Notes: generated by a model not told the origin, from the sequence alone. DNA of 64,000 nt from an uncultured Lactobacillus sp. (GCA_946479925.1 CAMLHK010000005.1:23255-87254), one strand, 5' to 3'. Shown: positions 34,280 through 43,686, counted from the first letter of the stretch. Made by a program: numbers and translations.

Positions 34280-35104
34280 TTAAGACAAGCGGGAATCAAA
34301 CTGCTCAATTTCATTTTTCAATCCATTATAGACATCGTCTGCTTCAATCTCTTTAAGCACTTTTAAACAATAAAGTGCTTCTTTTTTCTCTTTTTGGCAA
34401 ATTGCGAGTCGCCCTTTAGCCATTAGTAATTTATCATAGCGAAAGGTTGCTTTGGCCAAGGTAATTGCTTTAACTAATATCATTGCAGCATCATCAAAGT
34501 TCTGTCTGTTCATCAATATGGCTGCTTTGTTAAGAACAAAATTGGTTTCTAGCGATTTTAAAAATGGATATTTTTCTTCAATTGTTTTAATAGCACGATT
34601 TGAAATACCAATCATTGTGTCATCGTCAAAAACGAAGAAAATCATGTTAAGTAAATAGAGATCAAGAACATTCCAGTTGTCAGTTTTGGACACCTGGGTT
34701 TTCCAAAGTGGTATGACTAAGCTACGTGCTTCGCGTAAACTGCTTGCATTAAATGCTTTTAGAATGACTTTGATTTTTTGAATCTCCTGATCATTAGGAA
34801 ATTGCTCACAGCGGTTAAGCAAAGAAGCTATTTTATTAACTTCAGAATTATAGGCAATATTGAAAAGATCAAAAATAATTTGTTCTTTGGCATTAAACTG
34901 ATAATCGTTTCTTATGTAATCAAATTCAATTTGGGTGATGCCCAATCGTTTGATCAATTTTGTTGCATTTTCATAAGAAGGTTCTTCAAATGAATTTTCG
35001 ATTTTAGAGAGCGTGGTTCGATTAATTAAAGAGCCAGCTAACTCAGATTGGGTAATACCGCGCGCCGTTCTGATCTCTTTTATTGTTTCCCCGAAAGATT
35101 TCAC
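34280..35104 (-). CDS. Rgg/GadR/MutR family transcriptional regulator
   Basis: A 274-residue protein with an N-terminal HTH (residues 5-60: IRTARGITQSELAGSLINRTTLSKIEN) and an all-helical TPR-like C-terminal domain of the length usual for Rgg proteins. Known: many Rgg regulators bind short secreted hydrophobic peptides encoded beside them. Here a 14-residue hydrophobic ORF lies divergently 188 bases away, after a near-palindrome. AGGGG precedes the ATG. Targets unknown; the peptide transcript and autoregulation are the first candidates. Confidence 0.85.
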   Translation of the reverse strand: MKSFGETIKEIRTARGITQSELAGSLINRTTLSKIENSFEEPSYENATKLIKRLGITQIEFDYIRNDYQFNAKEQIIFDLFNIAYNSEVNKIASLLNRCEQFPNDQEIQKIKVILKAFNASSLREARSLVIPLWKTQVSKTDNWNVLDLYLLNMIFFVFDDDTMIGISNRAIKTIEEKYPFLKSLETNFVLNKAAILMNRQNFDDAAMILVKAITLAKATFRYDKLLMAKGRLAICQKEKKEALYCLKVLKEIEADDVYNGLKNEIEQFDSRLS

Positions 35105-35211
35105 TGCAAGTTACCCCTTTCAATGGCTTATCTGAATAAGGTTAATGTGAAATAAGCCAACAATTCACTAAACTAATCTTTAGTTAGTACTATTATTTAA
35201 TTGTAAGGGAT

Positions 35212-35248
35212 ATATTATCATCACTTTATGAATAAATGATGAATATAT
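35212..35248. promoter_or_regulatory. Near-palindrome between rgg and the short peptide ORF
   Basis: ATATTATCATCA and TGATGAATATAT form an imperfect inverted repeat around a 13-base centre, 44 bases before the peptide start. A candidate Rgg operator. Confidence 0.4.
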
Positions 35249-35291
35249 GTATTCTTTAAAACTTATAGGTTTCATAGAAAGAAGGGAAAAA

Positions 35292-35336
35292 ATGATTTCT
35301 AACTTTATTTTCTTATTTGGCTGCTTAGCAGCATGA
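35292..35336 (+). CDS. Candidate short hydrophobic pheromone peptide (SHP-like)
   Basis: The 14-residue frame MISNFIFLFGCLAA has AGAAGGGA as ribosome binding site, eight bases upstream. It is divergent from the Rgg gene and its transcript is closed by a good terminator at 35511 with no other gene in between. Size and hydrophobicity resemble SHP precursors, but it is shorter than the usual 20-23 residues and lacks the Asp or Glu found in streptococcal SHPs. Confidence 0.45.
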   Translation: MISNFIFLFGCLAA

Positions 35337-35510
35337 TGCCGAATTGAGTAAGTTAAACTTCATTTAATAGTTCATACTAATTAAATTGCAAATGCAAAAT
35401 TATATTTTCAATAACATTGTAGACAAGCAGATTATTTTGTAGTTATTAGTAAGCTATAGAATGAAATATTGTAGTGGGTTTATTGAGTGCATTTTATGAA
35501 TGCATGATCT

Positions 35511-35552
35511 AAAAGCACATTCCTAACGACAGTCATGGGAGTGTGCTTTTTG
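35511..35552 (+). terminator. Terminator downstream of the short peptide ORF
   Basis: A 13-bp stem AAAAGCACATTCC / GGAGTGTGCTTTT (one G-T pair), then T. No longer gene lies upstream on this strand, so it supports a short transcript. Confidence 0.85.
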
Positions 35553-35620
35553 TATGCAGTCAAAGATGATATTATTCTTAATTTATTTTATATATATAAA
35601 TACCTAATTAACTGAATTAG

Positions 35621-35799
35621 GTGAAAAAAGATAAAATTAATATTCGGATTAAAAAAGCACTTTATGGAAAAATTGCTTCAAAGTTGACTTGGCAAGTTTA
35701 GTTAGCAATTGGAATGAAATGATAGATTAGCAAAAGTGGAACATTACGAATAAATATGCGTCAATAATTTGTGATTTTGACTACACAAACGAATATTGA
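35621..35799 (+). pseudogene. Possible gene remnant in the gene-poor stretch
   Basis: From a GTG at 35621 one frame reads KKDKINIRIKKALYGKIASK to a stop at 35701. A second frame from 35686 reads DLASLVSNWNEMID, stop, then QKWNITNKYASIICDFDYTN to 35799. The residue composition looks protein-like across the frame change. No family recognised. It could be chance. Otherwise 35337-35930 holds only the terminator at 35511 and the hairpin at 35848. Confidence 0.2.
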
Positions 35800-35847
35800 A
35801 AGAAAAAGCAAGTGTTTTTTAATCGAAGTACGAATTTTTATTAGATA

Positions 35848-35871
35848 AAACCGGTTGTATTCAGCTGGTTT
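35848..35871 (+). terminator. Hairpin upstream of the Ugp-like operon
   Basis: AAACCGGTTG / CAGCTGGTTT with loop TATT (two G-T pairs), then TTATC. A weak terminator of the remnant or a leader hairpin of the operon, 60 bases before its first start. Confidence 0.5.
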
Positions 35872-35930
35872 TTATCATAAAATTAGTGAAGAAAAACTTT
35901 AAGCAATACAAGATATAGTGGTGCAGATTA

Positions 35931-37016
35931 ATGGATAACAACAAATTCGTTGAAGTGAAAAATCTCAGAAAAGTTTACGATAATGGACATGAAGCAATCA
36001 AAAACGTCAGCTTTTCTGTTAAAAAAGGTGATTTGGTTTGTCTCTTAGGACCTTCTGGCTGTGGGAAGACAACCATTCTGAATATTTTAGCAGGTTTGCT
36101 TAATCCAACTTCAGGTGAAATTCTTTTTGACGGGAAGTCAGTAGTAAATGTCGAGCCTAAGGACCGACATATTGGTTACGTTTTTCAAAACTACGCATTG
36201 TATCCTCATATGACAGTCTTGCAAAACGTAATGTTTCCTTTAATAGTAGGCAAAAACAAAAAGTCTAAACCTGAGGCGCAAAAAATTGCCGAAAAGTATA
36301 TGGAATTAACGCAGATTACTGAATTAGCTGATCAAAAGCCTGGTAATTTATCTGGTGGACAGCAACAGCGAGTAGCGATTGCGCGTGCGTTAGTTCAAGA
36401 ACCTAAGATTCTTCTGATGGATGAGCCTTTGAGTAACCTTGATGCCAGATTGAGATTGAAGATTCGTGAAGAAATTCGTTCTTTGGTTAAATCTGTTGGT
36501 ATTACAACCTTATTTGTTACTCACGACCAAGAAGAAGCCTTATCAATTGGTGATAAAATTATTTTATTTAATGATGGAGTTATTCAACAAGATGACTTGG
36601 GTGAAAACTTCTATTTAGAGCCTAATAATTATTTTGTTGCTAACTTTGTTGGTAACCCCGTAATTGACAACTTTAAGGTAACAAAGACCGATGATGAATT
36701 GCAGGGAACTGACTTCACTATCAAGTTAGCCGATTTAGATGAATCACGCTTTAAACGCTCAATTCCTAATGGCGAATATTTATTATCCGTTCGCCCTGAG
36801 AACATTGTTCCTGCTTCAGACGGTATCCTTAACGTGAAAGTTGATGATGTCGAATTAATTGGTCGAGAACGTATACTGAAATTTACACATGATGACTCTC
36901 AAGCGCGTTCTTTGATTAGTCTTGAAGTACCAGTTAATCATGGTGATCAAGTTAACCTTAAGATGAGACTTGATCGTGTATTTCTATTTACACCTGATGG
37001 GGAGCGGGTTTACTAA
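35931..37016 (+). CDS. UgpC/MsmK-type carbohydrate ABC ATPase
   Basis: A 361-residue ATPase with Walker A GPSGCGKTT, Q-loop FQNYALYPHMTV, signature LSGGQQQRVAIARAL, Walker B LLMDEPLSNLDARL and H-loop FVTHDQEEAL, followed by a C-terminal TOBE/MalK-like domain from about residue 240 (SVRPENI). It energises the two permeases that follow; the permease ATG overlaps its stop by one base. Substrate class by family is sugars, polyols or glycerol-3-phosphate derivatives. Confidence 0.9.
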   Translation: MDNNKFVEVKNLRKVYDNGHEAIKNVSFSVKKGDLVCLLGPSGCGKTTILNILAGLLNPTSGEILFDGKSVVNVEPKDRHIGYVFQNYALYPHMTVLQNVMFPLIVGKNKKSKPEAQKIAEKYMELTQITELADQKPGNLSGGQQQRVAIARALVQEPKILLMDEPLSNLDARLRLKIREEIRSLVKSVGITTLFVTHDQEEALSIGDKIILFNDGVIQQDDLGENFYLEPNNYFVANFVGNPVIDNFKVTKTDDELQGTDFTIKLADLDESRFKRSIPNGEYLLSVRPENIVPASDGILNVKVDDVELIGRERILKFTHDDSQARSLISLEVPVNHGDQVNLKMRLDRVFLFTPDGERVY

Positions 37017-37882
37017 TGAAGACCAATCAGAAAAAAGCGTGGCTGTATTTAGCACCAACAATTATCTTTGTAACTTTATTCAGTATTTATCCTATTTTAC
37101 GTGCCTTTGGTATGAGTTTCCAAAGTGGATCATTAATCGATTTAACTTGGACGGGATTCAATAATTATAAGTACATTTTTAATGATCCCGAGTTTTGGTT
37201 GGCAATTAAAAACACCTTACTCTATGCCGTGATTTCGGTACCGGTTGGTCTAGCAATTTCAATTATGCTAGCTTGGATTATTTTTGACAAAGTTAAACAT
37301 AAGGCATTGTTTGAGACCACCTTTTTCATGCCATATGTAACGTCAACGATTGCAATCGGAATTGTCTTTCGTTACATTTTCAACGGCGATTATGGGATGT
37401 TGAACTTTTTGTTGCGGGCTGTGCATTTGCCTGCACCGGATTGGATTGACGACCCAGCAATGTCTTTAACAACTATTATTATTTTCGGTATTTGGTCTTC
37501 TTTGGCCTTCAATATTGTTATTCTGATGGGTGCACTTAGGAACATTGATCCTAACTTCTACACGATTGCCGATATGTATGGTGCTAGCGGCAAAGACAAG
37601 TTTTGGCGAATTACAATGCCACAACTAGTTCCAACAATTGCCTTTTTGCTGACAATGAATATCATTGGTGCCTTCAAGATATACACATCAGTCTATGCGC
37701 TATTTAATGGTGCTGCTGGTGTTGGTAATTCTGGAACCACTGCTGTGTTCTACATTTACAATAAATTCCAAACAGTAGGTACTCCAGGGGTTGCAATGGC
37801 AGCGACGGTTGTCTTGTTCCTGATTATCTTATTTGCAACATTCTTACAACGTAAGATGATGAAGAAGATAGGAGAAAATTAA
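37016..37882 (+). CDS. Carbohydrate ABC permease, UgpA/MalF type
   Basis: A 288-residue permease with six membrane helices and the EAA-type loop ADMYGASGKDKFWRITMPQLVP (Glu replaced by Asp and Gly kept). Start ATG overlaps the ATPase stop (TAATG), and the stop is followed at once by the next permease ATG. Forms the membrane channel together with that second permease. Confidence 0.9.
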   Translation: MKTNQKKAWLYLAPTIIFVTLFSIYPILRAFGMSFQSGSLIDLTWTGFNNYKYIFNDPEFWLAIKNTLLYAVISVPVGLAISIMLAWIIFDKVKHKALFETTFFMPYVTSTIAIGIVFRYIFNGDYGMLNFLLRAVHLPAPDWIDDPAMSLTTIIIFGIWSSLAFNIVILMGALRNIDPNFYTIADMYGASGKDKFWRITMPQLVPTIAFLLTMNIIGAFKIYTSVYALFNGAAGVGNSGTTAVFYIYNKFQTVGTPGVAMAATVVLFLIILFATFLQRKMMKKIGEN

Positions 37883-38707
37883 ATGAAAAAGATTCGTTTA
37901 GGTGTTGTCTTCAGTTATATTATCTTATTCATCTTTGCCTTCATCACCGTTTTTCCATTCATTTACATGATACTAGGCGGATTGATGAACTTTCAGGAAA
38001 CAACATCAATTCCACCAACATTAATTCCGCACCATTTTGAGTGGTCTAACTATGCAAAGGTTTTTGCTAGAGCCCCATTCGGTCGCTACTTCTTTAACAC
38101 AGTTTTGACGGCAACAGTTACGACTGTAGTTAGTCTATTTAATTCACTACTTGGTGCCTTTGCAATGGTTAACTTGCGTTTCAAGGGGAAGGGGGTCATC
38201 CAGATGGTGATGCTTTCTCTTTTGATGGTTCCAGGTGAAGCAATTATTTTTACTAACTACAATACAATTGCTCATCTTGGCTTGCTCAACACCTATATTG
38301 GTTTGGTTTTACCATTTCTAACCTCGATTTTCTACATGTACTATTTACAAAGCTATTTTGGCTCAATTTCAACCACGATTTACAAAGCGGCAATGATTGA
38401 TGGGGCAAGCGACTGGGATTACATTTGGAAAATTTTGGTACCAATGTCAAAGAGTGGTCTTTTTACAGTTGGTTTGTTGAGTTTTATTTCAGGTTGGAAT
38501 TCATTTTTGTGGCCATTACTTGTTACCAACGAAGACACGATGAGATTGTTAAACAATGGTCTGTCTGCTTTTGCTTCTGATGCTGGTAGCGAAACCCAAC
38601 TGCAACTAGCAGCAGCAACACTAACTGTTTTACCAATTTTAATTTTGTATTTCATCTTTAGAAAACAGATTATTAGGGGAGTAGTACGTAATGACATCAA
38701 AGGCTAA
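37883..38707 (+). CDS. Carbohydrate ABC permease, UgpE/MalG type
   Basis: A 274-residue permease, six membrane helices, EAA loop AAMIDGASDWDYIWKILVPMS. It begins directly after the first permease, and its last 17 bases overlap the next gene (metallo-hydrolase), so translation is coupled through the operon. Confidence 0.9.
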   Translation: MKKIRLGVVFSYIILFIFAFITVFPFIYMILGGLMNFQETTSIPPTLIPHHFEWSNYAKVFARAPFGRYFFNTVLTATVTTVVSLFNSLLGAFAMVNLRFKGKGVIQMVMLSLLMVPGEAIIFTNYNTIAHLGLLNTYIGLVLPFLTSIFYMYYLQSYFGSISTTIYKAAMIDGASDWDYIWKILVPMSKSGLFTVGLLSFISGWNSFLWPLLVTNEDTMRLLNNGLSAFASDAGSETQLQLAAATLTVLPILILYFIFRKQIIRGVVRNDIKG

Positions 38708-39986
38708 AACGACGATCACTTTTTATAATGGGTTAACGACTATTGGCGGTCCAATGATTGAAGTAGCTTATAACAAATCACATGTTTTGTTTGATTTAGG
38801 TGAAGTATATCGTCCAGAATTAGATTTGCCTGATGAAAAATATCAAACATTGATTGCAAATCAGTTGATTGGTGATGTCCCTAATTTTTACGATCCTGAA
38901 TTTACTGGAAAACTAATTGATCATGAACGCTGGGAACATGCTGCTGCCTACATATCACACTTGCACCTTGATCACAGTAAGGCAATGAACTTCTTGGCAC
39001 CAGAGATTCCGTTATATGCGGGCCCACTTACTGCCAAGATGATGCCAGCTTTAAACGAACACGGTAATTTTTTATTACCAGCTGCTGGTCATGAAGCAAG
39101 TTACGTTCGACCAATTATTGCAGCGGAGTACCGCAAGCCAATTCAGGTAGGTGATATTACGCTTGAAGTTTGGCCAAGTGACCATGATGCATATGGTGCA
39201 ACAGGTCTAATTATTACTACTCCAGATAAGCGAATTGCTTACACTGGTGATATTCGCTTGCACGGTTATCACCCCGACTGGGTGCGCGAGTTTTTAGCAG
39301 CTGCCAAGAACTGTGATGCCCTAATTATTGAAGGTACCGGTGTTTCTTGGCCAGAAGAAAAACACGATCAATCAAGTGAAGAATTCACTGGTCCGAAGAA
39401 TGAAAATGAACTGACTGCTCAATTTGTTGAATTGCAAAAAGACAATCCTGAGCGGCAGATTACATTTAATACGTATCCTACTAATGTTGAGCGACTTTTA
39501 CGTATTATTGCAGATTCACCGCGCCGCGTTGTTTTGCATGCGCAAAGAGCGCACTTGCTCAAGGAAAGCTTGGGCAAGGACTTTGATTACTATTACTTGC
39601 CAGGGGAAGAGAAATTTGCAGATTTGCAACCGGAACTAGCAGTTTCTTATCAGGAACTGCTAAACGACGATCATGCATACCTCTGGCAAGCAGTTGGTAA
39701 TTATACTGACTTACAGGAAGGTGGATTATACATCCACTCAAACGCTGAACCGCTGGGCGATTTTGATCCGGCTTATCAGCCTTTCCTGCAAGCTTTGTCA
39801 GATAAAAAGATTGAGTTCAAAGGATTGCGTTGTTCCGGTCACGCAGATGAAAAAGAGCTCAAGGAAATTATTAAGGAGGTTCAACCAGCAAACTTAATTC
39901 CGGTGCACACATTGCATCCGGAGCTGGAAGAGAACCCATTTGGAGAACGGATTTTACCGAAGCGCAATCAAACTATTACGCTTTAG
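38691..39986 (+). CDS. Metallo-beta-lactamase-fold hydrolase in the transporter operon
   Basis: A 431-residue cytosolic protein (no signal peptide). The metal site shows SHLHLDHSKAM (HxHxDH), the bridging Asp in AYTGDIRLHG and a late His in RCSGHADEKEL, with a C-terminal VHTLHPE. A beta-CASP-like insert with TYPTNVERLLRI and HAQRAHLL suggests relation to RNase J/CPSF-type or phosphodiesterase enzymes. It overlaps the permease gene and lies before the binding protein, so it probably acts on the imported compound. In classical Ugp operons a glycerophosphodiesterase (UgpQ) fills such a role. Confidence 0.8.
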   Translation: MTSKAKTTITFYNGLTTIGGPMIEVAYNKSHVLFDLGEVYRPELDLPDEKYQTLIANQLIGDVPNFYDPEFTGKLIDHERWEHAAAYISHLHLDHSKAMNFLAPEIPLYAGPLTAKMMPALNEHGNFLLPAAGHEASYVRPIIAAEYRKPIQVGDITLEVWPSDHDAYGATGLIITTPDKRIAYTGDIRLHGYHPDWVREFLAAAKNCDALIIEGTGVSWPEEKHDQSSEEFTGPKNENELTAQFVELQKDNPERQITFNTYPTNVERLLRIIADSPRRVVLHAQRAHLLKESLGKDFDYYYLPGEEKFADLQPELAVSYQELLNDDHAYLWQAVGNYTDLQEGGLYIHSNAEPLGDFDPAYQPFLQALSDKKIEFKGLRCSGHADEKELKEIIKEVQPANLIPVHTLHPELEENPFGERILPKRNQTITL

Positions 39987-40034
39987 TTAATCAAAAAATT
40001 GTTGTTTAGTTTTTATTTTTGGGAGGTTTACCAA

Positions 40035-41348
40035 ATGAAGTTAAGTAAAAAGCTTGCTGCTGCTTTTGCAGTTAGTTTGACATTAGTAGGTACTGCGGCT
40101 TGTTCTAATGGCGGAAGCAATTCTTCTTCGTCATCATCATCTAGCAGTTCATCTAAGATTACTAAGGTTAAGAAGAATACCACTATTACTTTGTGGCACG
40201 GAATGACTGGGGTACAACAGGATACCTTGAAGGAATTAACAAAGGAATTCGAAAAGGATAATCCTAAGATCAAGGTTAAGTTAGAAAACCAAGGTCAATA
40301 TACTGACTTGCAAGCTAAGATTAATTCAACTTTGCAGTCGCCAAACAATTTGCCCACAATTACCCAAGCTTATCCTGATTGGCTACAAACTGCAGCCAAG
40401 AATAAGATGCTGGTAGATATGACACCATACATTAACAACAAAGAAGTTGGTTGGGGAAGTGCTAAGGCTTCTGATATTAAGACCGCTCTTTTAGATGGTG
40501 CTAAGATTAACGGAACTCAATATGGTATTCCATTTAACAAGTCAATTGAAACATTAACTTACAATGCTGACATGTTTAAGAAATATGGTATCAAGAAAGC
40601 TCCTGCTACAATGGAAGAATTGAAGCAGGATGCTAAGACAATTTATGAAAAGAGTAACCATAAAGTTGTTGGTGCTGGTTTTGACTCATTATCAAACTAC
40701 TACACTTTAGGTATGAAGAACGAAGGCGTAGACTTTTCAAGCAAGATTGATTTTGCTGGTGCAACTTCTAAGAAAGTTATCAACTACTATGCTGATGGTA
40801 TCAAGGATGGTTACTTCAGAGTAGCCGGTTCAGAACACTACCTATCAGGACCATTCGCTAACCAAAAAGTTGCAATGTACATCGGTACTTCAGCTGGTGA
40901 AGGTTTTGTTAAGCAAGGTGTAGGTAACAAGTTTACTTACGATGTTGCTCCACGTCCTGGCAAATACACTATGTCACAAGGTACTGACATCTACATGTTT
41001 AACCACGCATCTGCTGATCAAAAGGCTGCTGCATTCATGTACATCAAGTTCTTAGTTTCAAAGACTAGCCAACTTAAATGGGCAAACGCAACTGGTTACA
41101 TCCCAGTTAATAATGCTGCTGCAGAATCTTCTGAATACAAAGACAACAAGAAGATTAAGTTACCAGCTAAATTAGAAGACGCAATGAAGAACCTCTACAG
41201 TGTTCCTGTTGTTAAAAATGCTGGAGCTGCATATGGTCAATTAAACCCAATTATGCAAAATATTTTCGCTGCTGCACAAAAGAAACAAAATGTTAATAAT
41301 GCAATTAACACAGGCAAGTCAAAATTTGATGCTGCTTGGAAGCAATAA
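40035..41348 (+). CDS. Extracellular solute-binding lipoprotein, carbohydrate type (copy 1)
   Basis: A 437-residue lipoprotein. GGGAGG 8 bases before ATG 40035 sets the start. The signal peptide ends at VGTAAC, then a Ser-rich linker of about 20 residues. The binding fold begins ITLWHGMTGVQQDTL and belongs to the UgpB/family 1 SBPs. It is the last gene of the operon, with its own Shine-Dalgarno after a 48-base gap and a strong terminator. It closely resembles the protein encoded at 45439. Confidence 0.9.
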   Translation: MKLSKKLAAAFAVSLTLVGTAACSNGGSNSSSSSSSSSSSKITKVKKNTTITLWHGMTGVQQDTLKELTKEFEKDNPKIKVKLENQGQYTDLQAKINSTLQSPNNLPTITQAYPDWLQTAAKNKMLVDMTPYINNKEVGWGSAKASDIKTALLDGAKINGTQYGIPFNKSIETLTYNADMFKKYGIKKAPATMEELKQDAKTIYEKSNHKVVGAGFDSLSNYYTLGMKNEGVDFSSKIDFAGATSKKVINYYADGIKDGYFRVAGSEHYLSGPFANQKVAMYIGTSAGEGFVKQGVGNKFTYDVAPRPGKYTMSQGTDIYMFNHASADQKAAAFMYIKFLVSKTSQLKWANATGYIPVNNAAAESSEYKDNKKIKLPAKLEDAMKNLYSVPVVKNAGAAYGQLNPIMQNIFAAAQKKQNVNNAINTGKSKFDAAWKQ

Positions 41349-41368
41349 AAACTAAATAGCAAGATTAT

Positions 41369-41402
41369 AAAAAGGATTCGTTTTGATGACGAATCCTTTT
41401 TG
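41369..41402. terminator. Bidirectional terminator between the importer operon and lysR
   Basis: AAAAAGGATTCG / CGAATCCTTTTT with a 9-nt loop; T-run on the plus side, A-rich start serves the minus strand. Confidence 0.9.
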
Positions 41403-41404
41403 CT

Positions 41405-42316
41405 TTACCACTGCGTTTTGGAAATGTTAATGGCTTGTGCAATGTACTTATTAATTATGTTAATGTTAGCTCTTTTTTCTGAGCTGACTAGCGACAAAAT
41501 GCCGTAAGACAGTTTTTGATTCGTCTTTAAAGGAATATAGCGCAGATCGGTATCGTCTTTGTTGTATAAAATGCTGGGGACAATACCAATTCCCATTTTT
41601 GCCCGGACATATGCAATTAAAATCGAAGAGTCAATTTCCTCTTGGTAGTTAATGTCGTAGGGACTACTTTGTAAACTAAACTTCAGACTTTCAATTGCAG
41701 GAAAATTATCGTGGCCATTCCACAAATAAATTTGGCGGTTAGCCAAGTCACTAAAATCGATGTTGTTTTTAATAAAAAGACTGTCACCCTGTGGAACAAC
41801 AACGGAAAAGCCTTTTTGCAAAACTTCGACGTAATGCGTTTCATCCTTTTCGTTAATAATATCTTTTTGCATGAGCATCAAATCAATTGTCCCGTCGCAA
41901 ATTAGCTTGTTGATATTGTGTTCTTGTCCAGGATCAACGAAAAACGGCTTAAGTTCAAGATTAGTCTGTGTGTTGATCAGCCTTAGTGCAACAGGTAACC
42001 ACTTTTTTTCAAAGGGCAGATCCGTGTAGCCCATCTTGATTTTAGGACGCAGAACGGTGCTACTTTGGCGCAGATTAGTGATTGTGTCGTTAATTTCGGA
42101 CGTGGAAAGCACCATTTGATTAAAAAAAATCTTTCCTTTATCGGTTAATGCGATTTGGTGATAGCCACGTTTGAAGAGCTTTACCTGTAATTCCTTTTCT
42201 AAGTTCTTGATGTTTTTAGAAACAGTTGATTGTGAGAGGTACATTTTTTGTGCAGTTTGCGTGAAGTTTAGTGTTTTAGCCAAAGTTAAAAAACAGTTCA
42301 CCTGAGTTGAATTCAT
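41405..42316 (-). CDS. LysR-family transcriptional regulator
   Basis: A 303-residue regulator with an N-terminal winged HTH (residues 3-60: FLTLAKTLNFTQTAQKMYLS, QSTVSKNIKNLE) and a periplasmic-binding-like effector domain. It is divergent from the MFS/flavoprotein genes with a 111-base gap, the usual arrangement for a LysR activator and its targets. Confidence 0.9.
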   Translation of the reverse strand: MNSTQVNCFLTLAKTLNFTQTAQKMYLSQSTVSKNIKNLEKELQVKLFKRGYHQIALTDKGKIFFNQMVLSTSEINDTITNLRQSSTVLRPKIKMGYTDLPFEKKWLPVALRLINTQTNLELKPFFVDPGQEHNINKLICDGTIDLMLMQKDIINEKDETHYVEVLQKGFSVVVPQGDSLFIKNNIDFSDLANRQIYLWNGHDNFPAIESLKFSLQSSPYDINYQEEIDSSILIAYVRAKMGIGIVPSILYNKDDTDLRYIPLKTNQKLSYGILSLVSSEKRANINIINKYIAQAINISKTQW

Positions 42317-42427
42317 GATTTAATATTCCTTTTTGTCATTATGCTATTCGGTTTTCAGTTTATCACATGGTTGTTATTGATGTAATATCAAGCTATATTC
42401 AAGAATTAGTATTTAGAGGTGATTTTG

Positions 42428-43675
42428 ATGAATAATCAAAAAAGGAATATTAGGCCCTGGGTAGTTATGTGCTGTATAGGTTTAATTTCCGCAGCATGTT
42501 TAGGCTCAAGTATGGTTCTAATGGGTTCATTTTTAGCTCCACTAAGCCAAGCTCTGCACACTCAAGTTTCAACCTTATCTTACTACTACACGGTTTTAGT
42601 TTTAACAATGGCTGTGATGACGCCAAATGTTCCCAAAATTTTGGCTAAGGTAAACAATCGCTTGTTATATGTAATTGCCAGTTTGGCAGTTGCAGTCAGC
42701 TTAATTCTGATGCCGCACTTTACCAATATTTGGCTCTTTTTCATTATAGCCATCATTATCGGGATTGCGATTTCATTTATGTCGTTTACACCAGTTGGCA
42801 TTTTGCTTGATAACTGGTTTGCGGAAAAAGCTGGTTTTGCGGTTGGACTTTGCTGGGCAATTACTTCTGTTTTCCAAGGAATCATGAGCCCAATCTTATC
42901 AGTTTTAATTGAAAAGGTTGGTTGGCAAAGTAGCTTAACGATTTTAGCTGTGATTGTAGCCGTTTTAAGTGTGCCTTGTGCTTTGTTTGGCGTTAACTTC
43001 TCACCTGAAAAAGAAGGACGCAAGCCATATGGTTTTAATGAAAAGACGGCACAAAACGATGCAGCTGAAACGGTTAAACCTATTTCTAATCATGAACTCT
43101 TCAAGTCAGCCACTTTTTGGATTCTATTAGTAATCGTAATTTTGTTACAATTCCCAGCTGTCTTAAATCAGATGTTTCCAACTTACGCTGTTTCTGCAGG
43201 CTTTGATGGTGCTGCGGGCGGCTTCATGGTTACTTCAGCAATGCTATTTGATATTTTCCTTAATCCATTAGTTGGTTCAACTTGTGACAAGTATGGGGCC
43301 GAAAAAGCAAGTTTAGCATGGCTTTTGTTAGCAGTTATCTCTTATGCACTACTAATCATTGCCACCAATACTCGTTCGGCTGGCTTGGCAATTTTCAGCG
43401 CAGGGATTAATGATGTTTTCTATGTATATCTCGGAACTGGTATTACGACAATTGCAACTGCAGCTTTAGGTAGGAGAGCATTTGCTAAAGGATTTTCTTA
43501 TATTAACTCAATTGCCTTTTTAATTGGTGCATTCGCAATGCCAGTTAATAACTTGATTGCGGAAAAAATGGGCGGCTTTGTTGCGGTATACATTTTCTTT
43601 GCAATTATCACAGTAGTAATTATGGCCTTAGTAGCCGTTATTGCTAAAAATCACTTTGATCAATCACATAGTTAG
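42428..43675 (+). CDS. MFS transporter (OFA-like)
   Basis: A 415-residue protein with twelve hydrophobic segments in two halves joined by a soluble loop near residue 195-225. Start ATG 42428 follows AGAGGTG; an in-frame GTG at 42419 is less likely. It resembles oxalate/formate-antiporter-type MFS proteins that move small carboxylates. It is encoded 11 bases before a fumarate-reductase-like flavoprotein, so import of the reductase substrate or exchange with its product is the likely role (inference). Confidence 0.85.
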   Translation: MNNQKRNIRPWVVMCCIGLISAACLGSSMVLMGSFLAPLSQALHTQVSTLSYYYTVLVLTMAVMTPNVPKILAKVNNRLLYVIASLAVAVSLILMPHFTNIWLFFIIAIIIGIAISFMSFTPVGILLDNWFAEKAGFAVGLCWAITSVFQGIMSPILSVLIEKVGWQSSLTILAVIVAVLSVPCALFGVNFSPEKEGRKPYGFNEKTAQNDAAETVKPISNHELFKSATFWILLVIVILLQFPAVLNQMFPTYAVSAGFDGAAGGFMVTSAMLFDIFLNPLVGSTCDKYGAEKASLAWLLLAVISYALLIIATNTRSAGLAIFSAGINDVFYVYLGTGITTIATAALGRRAFAKGFSYINSIAFLIGAFAMPVNNLIAEKMGGFVAVYIFFAIITVVIMALVAVIAKNHFDQSHS

Positions 43676-43686
43676 GAAGTATTTTT

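Noticed and set aside
42586-43023. A 145-codon minus-strand frame opposite the MFS gene
   Set aside because: Shadow of a membrane protein gene without start signals.
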